Source of the DNA: an uncultured Desulfovibrio sp.
Lineage (GTDB): Bacteria; Desulfobacterota; Desulfovibrionia; Desulfovibrionales; Desulfovibrionaceae
Length of the DNA: 6,937 bases
Direction: 5' to 3'
NCBI GenBank assembly: GCA_945871415.1
Contig: CAMBWG010000116.1
Coordinates: forward strand, 1-6,937
Shown piece after piece: positions 4,889-6,937 of this stretch. The notes under the pieces were generated by a model that was not told the origin of the DNA, searched no databases, and saw only the letters and a list, made by a program, of their open reading frames with translations. Position numbers and translations under genes: made by a program. Numbering within the stretch: position 1 is the stretch's first letter; each line of letters opens with the position of its first letter.

Positions 4889-6202
4889 TCATATCCGCTC
4901 CTCGAAGAAGATATCCAGATTGCGCAGGAACGGGAATGTGCCCTGTATCTGTGCCGCGTCAAGCGTGCCTTCCAGCGTATGCAGCAGCTTCAGAGTACTC
5001 AAACCCTGATGCCAGTGGATGATCCACGGATTATGCGGGGCGGCCTCGTCGTTGCAGTCAAAACTGAAAGCGTCCCGCTCTTTTTCTCCCGCAGGCAGAG
5101 CATCGTAGAGTCGTTCTCTGAAGCAGTCCCAGGCATTTTCCCGCAGGCGTTGCATGTAGGGTTGCTTGTCCTCAAGAGGGGGAATCATGGCGGCAACCAT
5201 TTGCAGGGATTCCCGGATGTTCCGGGCCTGTCCGGTAGTATTCCAGTGATTGAACAGGATGGAGTAGTCTGTCCATGTCTGTGTGCCTTCCAGCGCAAAG
5301 AGCAGCACCAGCCGGGGAGCAAGATCAAGCACGCTGGCCGAGGCTATTTCACCCAGTCCCGCACGCGCATCAATGAGGATGCGGTCGGGCGCATGCTGCT
5401 CGTCGAGCTTGCGCAGCAGGATGCGCAGACGCTGCGGCCAGGGGATGCGTTTTTCTCCGTCCATGCGGTGCATCCAGGCGCGGCCCATCTTGGCGATATA
5501 ATCGCCGTACTGTCTGCCGTGTGCCGGGATGACGGTAATTTCTCCCCGGCTGCCGTCGGCCAGAGGGCTTGTGGCAAAAAGACGCTCCAGCACCTCGTCG
5601 CCATTTTCAACAACATCTTCCACCAGCCAGTCGAGCAGACCATAATCGGGGCGGCGGTCGTCGGGAAGCAGGCTGCTGGAAAGACCGGGAGACTCCAGGT
5701 CCATATCCACAACCATAACCTTTTTTCCCTGCTGCGCCAGATGCCAGGCTGCCACAGCCAGCGCCGTGGAGCGTCCCACGCCCCCTTTGATGGAATAGAA
5801 GACAATCATCTTGTCGGACAGACTGTCTTTCGTTGCCCGGCTGCTCCAGGAGCTTTCCGTCAGCATTCTGTCCACAACCGTAAAGGGGAGACGTTCGCCA
5901 CTGGTGAAGACGACGGCTCCTTGCTGATCCGCTGTGAACGGGGCTTCGCTGACAAGGGGCATACGCGCGGCGGGGATCGCATGCCTGCCCAGCGTATCGG
6001 CTATTTCCGTACACAATACCGCAAGAGACGCTCGCTGGTCATCGTCCATCTGTTCCAGCGACGCAGCGTCCCAGACAAGCGCTATGCGCCCGCGCAGGTC
6101 CCGATTAACAAAGAAAAGATGCCTGAGGCTTTGCAGGCGCAACGCTTTGTCATGGTGAAGAAAAATTTCTTCCAACGTAGTAAGAATATTGTCAAAAAGC
6201 AT
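4889..6202 (-). CDS. KGGVGR-motif variant ParA/MinD-superfamily ATPase
   Basis: The protein has 437 residues and starts at the ATG overlapping the stop of the upstream HEPN-like gene (TAATG). GGAG lies ten bases before it. Residues 1-125 form an N-terminal domain (RDLRGRIALVWDAASLEQ at 34-51) of unknown role. The deviant Walker A is YSIKGGVGRSTALA (136-149): the signature Lys (139) is present, but the usual second Lys is Arg144. VMVVDMDLESPGLSS (163-177) is the Walker A' strand with SPG, and RILIDARAGLGEIA (274-287) stands where ParA proteins have D-PPG or D-ag. VLLFALEGTQTW (299-310) is the next core strand. The residues that follow (about 330-437) are a C-terminal extension. Relatives of this variant occur with effector domains in conflict-type operons rather than in plasmid partition, and no parB or centromere-like repeats are seen here. 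Nucleotide-dependent switching is likely; ATP hydrolysis may be altered by the Arg. Confidence 0.88.
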   Translation of the reverse strand: MLFDNILTTLEEIFLHHDKALRLQSLRHLFFVNRDLRGRIALVWDAASLEQMDDDQRASLAVLCTEIADTLGRHAIPAARMPLVSEAPFTADQQGAVVFTSGERLPFTVVDRMLTESSWSSRATKDSLSDKMIVFYSIKGGVGRSTALAVAAWHLAQQGKKVMVVDMDLESPGLSSSLLPDDRRPDYGLLDWLVEDVVENGDEVLERLFATSPLADGSRGEITVIPAHGRQYGDYIAKMGRAWMHRMDGEKRIPWPQRLRILLRKLDEQHAPDRILIDARAGLGEIASASVLDLAPRLVLLFALEGTQTWTDYSILFNHWNTTGQARNIRESLQMVAAMIPPLEDKQPYMQRLRENAWDCFRERLYDALPAGEKERDAFSFDCNDEAAPHNPWIIHWHQGLSTLKLLHTLEGTLDAAQIQGTFPFLRNLDIFFEERI

Positions 6203-6636
6203 TATGGCAACACTCCGTCAAGTATCGCTTGCCTGATAACCTGCTTTAACGTGCCGACAGCTGCGGCATGGTTCCGCGTCGCCAGTTCCGTAATTTCCTT
6301 TTCTGGAGCGTAACGCTGAGCAATATCCCAGTCCTGAAACGGATTAGTGGCAGGGATTGTGTAGGCGCTTCGTGTCTGCATGAAACTCTGATAGGAATTC
6401 CAGAGAAGGTTGATATGCGTTCTGTAAGGACGGTATTGCTGGCCGGAAGGCATATCGCCGTTGTTGGGAGGGATTCCCTGTTGCAGCAGGAGAGCCTTGA
6501 GCGCACATTCGGCAGCCAGTCCGTAATGATGATCCGCGTTGGCCCAGCGCCCGTTTTTCAGCAGCAGGTCGGCATCCGTGTCATGACGGGAGAAGGCATT
6601 GTAAAATCGGTACTCATGCGTGCATTCCGGTAACAA
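6202..6636 (-). CDS. Small HEPN-like protein, partner of the KGGVGR ATPase
   Basis: The frame gives up to 144 residues. The N-terminal part FSRHDTDADLLLKNGRWANA (15-34) followed by YGLAAECALKALLLQQG (38-54) is the pattern of HEPN helical-bundle proteins, and DWDIAQRYAP (102-111) with the helix NHAAAVGTLKQVIRQAILDG (122-141) fits their C-terminal half. HEPN proteins are often RNases in toxin or defence systems. However, the catalytic R-x4-6-H pattern is not clear here (only R121-N-H123 or R109-Y110), so the protein may be a binding or inactive member. The start is uncertain: TTG at 6636 is the only usual start codon behind an in-frame stop (TAG, 6657-6655), and no ribosome binding site precedes it. 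The HEPN homology begins within about ten residues, so the true start must be close. It is co-transcribed and coupled with the ATPase gene. Confidence 0.75.
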   Translation of the reverse strand: MLPECTHEYRFYNAFSRHDTDADLLLKNGRWANADHHYGLAAECALKALLLQQGIPPNNGDMPSGQQYRPYRTHINLLWNSYQSFMQTRSAYTIPATNPFQDWDIAQRYAPEKEITELATRNHAAAVGTLKQVIRQAILDGVLP

Positions 6637-6850
6637 AGGAAGGAAAATAGCAAGCTAGTCCAGCTGCTGAAAGAACACAAGCGCGGGAAGCGGAGGGAGA
6701 CAGTCCGCCGGGGAGAAGAGGAACAGCACTGTCGGAAGAGCCGTAGCCCGAAGGCTGTTCGTAGTGTTTTGTTGCGGCATGAATAAATCCGTCAGAGTGT
6801 TGGATACTCCACCCCGTCTGAATACCGGAAGCGGTTATTCGTCGTCCTCA
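6637..6850 (-). other. Upstream region of the HEPN/ATPase operon, no supported gene
   Basis: The promoter of the minus-strand operon should lie here, but I find no good -35/-10 pair. The nearest, TTGTGT at 6680 and TAGCTT 17 bases on, matches the consensus poorly. A 7-bp inverted pair, GAACAGC (6721-6727) with GCTGTTC (6744-6750), could fold in the leader. A minus-strand reading frame of 41 codons (6780 to TAG at 6655) is in frame with the HEPN gene but is unlike a known protein. Confidence 0.45.
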
Positions 6851-6937
6851 TTAGAGCATTTCGCCTTTGAAAAAGGTGAAATGCGAGGCGGCGGCACAGC
6901 GCCGCCCGGCCCAAAGTGAGCGGAAAAACCGCGCTTT
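6851..6937 (+). repeat. Dispersed palindromic repeat, copy 3, cut by window edge
   Basis: It begins TTAGAGCA. Stem 1 is GCATTTC (6856-6862) with GAAATGC (6878-6884); relative to copy 1 a G-C pair has become A-T on both arms. CCTTT/AAAGG extends it. Stem 2 is a perfect GGCGGCG (6887-6893) with CGCCGCC (6900-6906), loop GCACAG. The tail GCGGAAAAACCGCGCTTT stops at the window edge, inside what is a third hairpin in copy 4. Confidence 0.8.

Noticed and set aside
4889..6202. The ParA-like ATPase as a plasmid or chromosome partition protein
   Set aside because: No parB follows, no centromere-like direct repeats are seen, the P-loop is the KGGVGR variant and the partner is HEPN-like.
4691..6313. 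A 540-codon open frame on the plus strand across the HEPN/ATPase operon
   Set aside because: It lies antisense to the ATPase with its clear P-loop motifs, starts inside the terminator hairpin, crosses a repeat copy and has no domain that I recognise; it is a GC-bias shadow.
6649..6680. Possible minus-strand promoter TTGTGT, 17-base gap, TAGCTT
   Set aside because: Only three of six consensus matches in each box, so it is not distinguishable from chance.
6779..6919. A 46-codon plus-strand frame beginning ATGAATAAATCC
   Set aside because: No ribosome binding site, and its second half is repeat copy 3.

Overview
The window is a compact piece of accessory, probably defence-related, DNA from a GC-rich Gram-negative bacterium. 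The dispersed intergenic palindromes and codon use suggest a Desulfovibrio-like member of the Desulfovibrionaceae. That is an impression from the sequence, not a test, and no housekeeping gene is present to anchor taxonomy.

Layout, left to right. (1) Positions 1-704, plus strand: the C-terminal 233 residues of a type I restriction specificity (HsdS-like) polypeptide, running in from the left edge. (2) Positions 705-1181: a gene-free stretch with a short hairpin, a 17-bp perfect terminator-type hairpin, a copy of a dispersed palindromic repeat, a candidate promoter and a leader of about 195 nt. (3) Positions 1182-4317, plus strand: a tight three-gene operon. It encodes a DUF262 (GmrS/ParB-fold) protein, an AAA/ABC-type ATPase with a DUF3696-like C-terminus that overlaps the first gene by ATGA, and an unrecognised 295-residue protein. 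The end of the third protein resembles the last strands and helix of RelE/HigB/Gp49-type toxins. (4) Positions 4318-4888: a non-coding zone between convergent operons, with two repeat copies, several hairpins and a second copy of the terminator-type hairpin. (5) Positions 6636-4889, minus strand: a two-gene operon of a small HEPN-like protein followed, with a TAATG overlap, by a ParA/MinD-superfamily ATPase of the KGGVGR-motif variant type. (6) Positions 6637-6937: the upstream region of that operon, ending in a fourth repeat copy cut by the window edge.

How the parts fit: three unrelated modules sit side by side (restriction specificity, DUF262/ATPase/unknown, HEPN/ParA-like ATPase). Each looks like a self-contained sensor or nucleotide-switch plus effector unit, and palindromic repeats lie between them. 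This is the usual look of a defence island. The best candidates for something undescribed are the three-gene DUF262-ATPase-unknown operon, the HEPN/KGGVGR pair, and the repeat family, whose stems differ between copies by paired, compensating changes.
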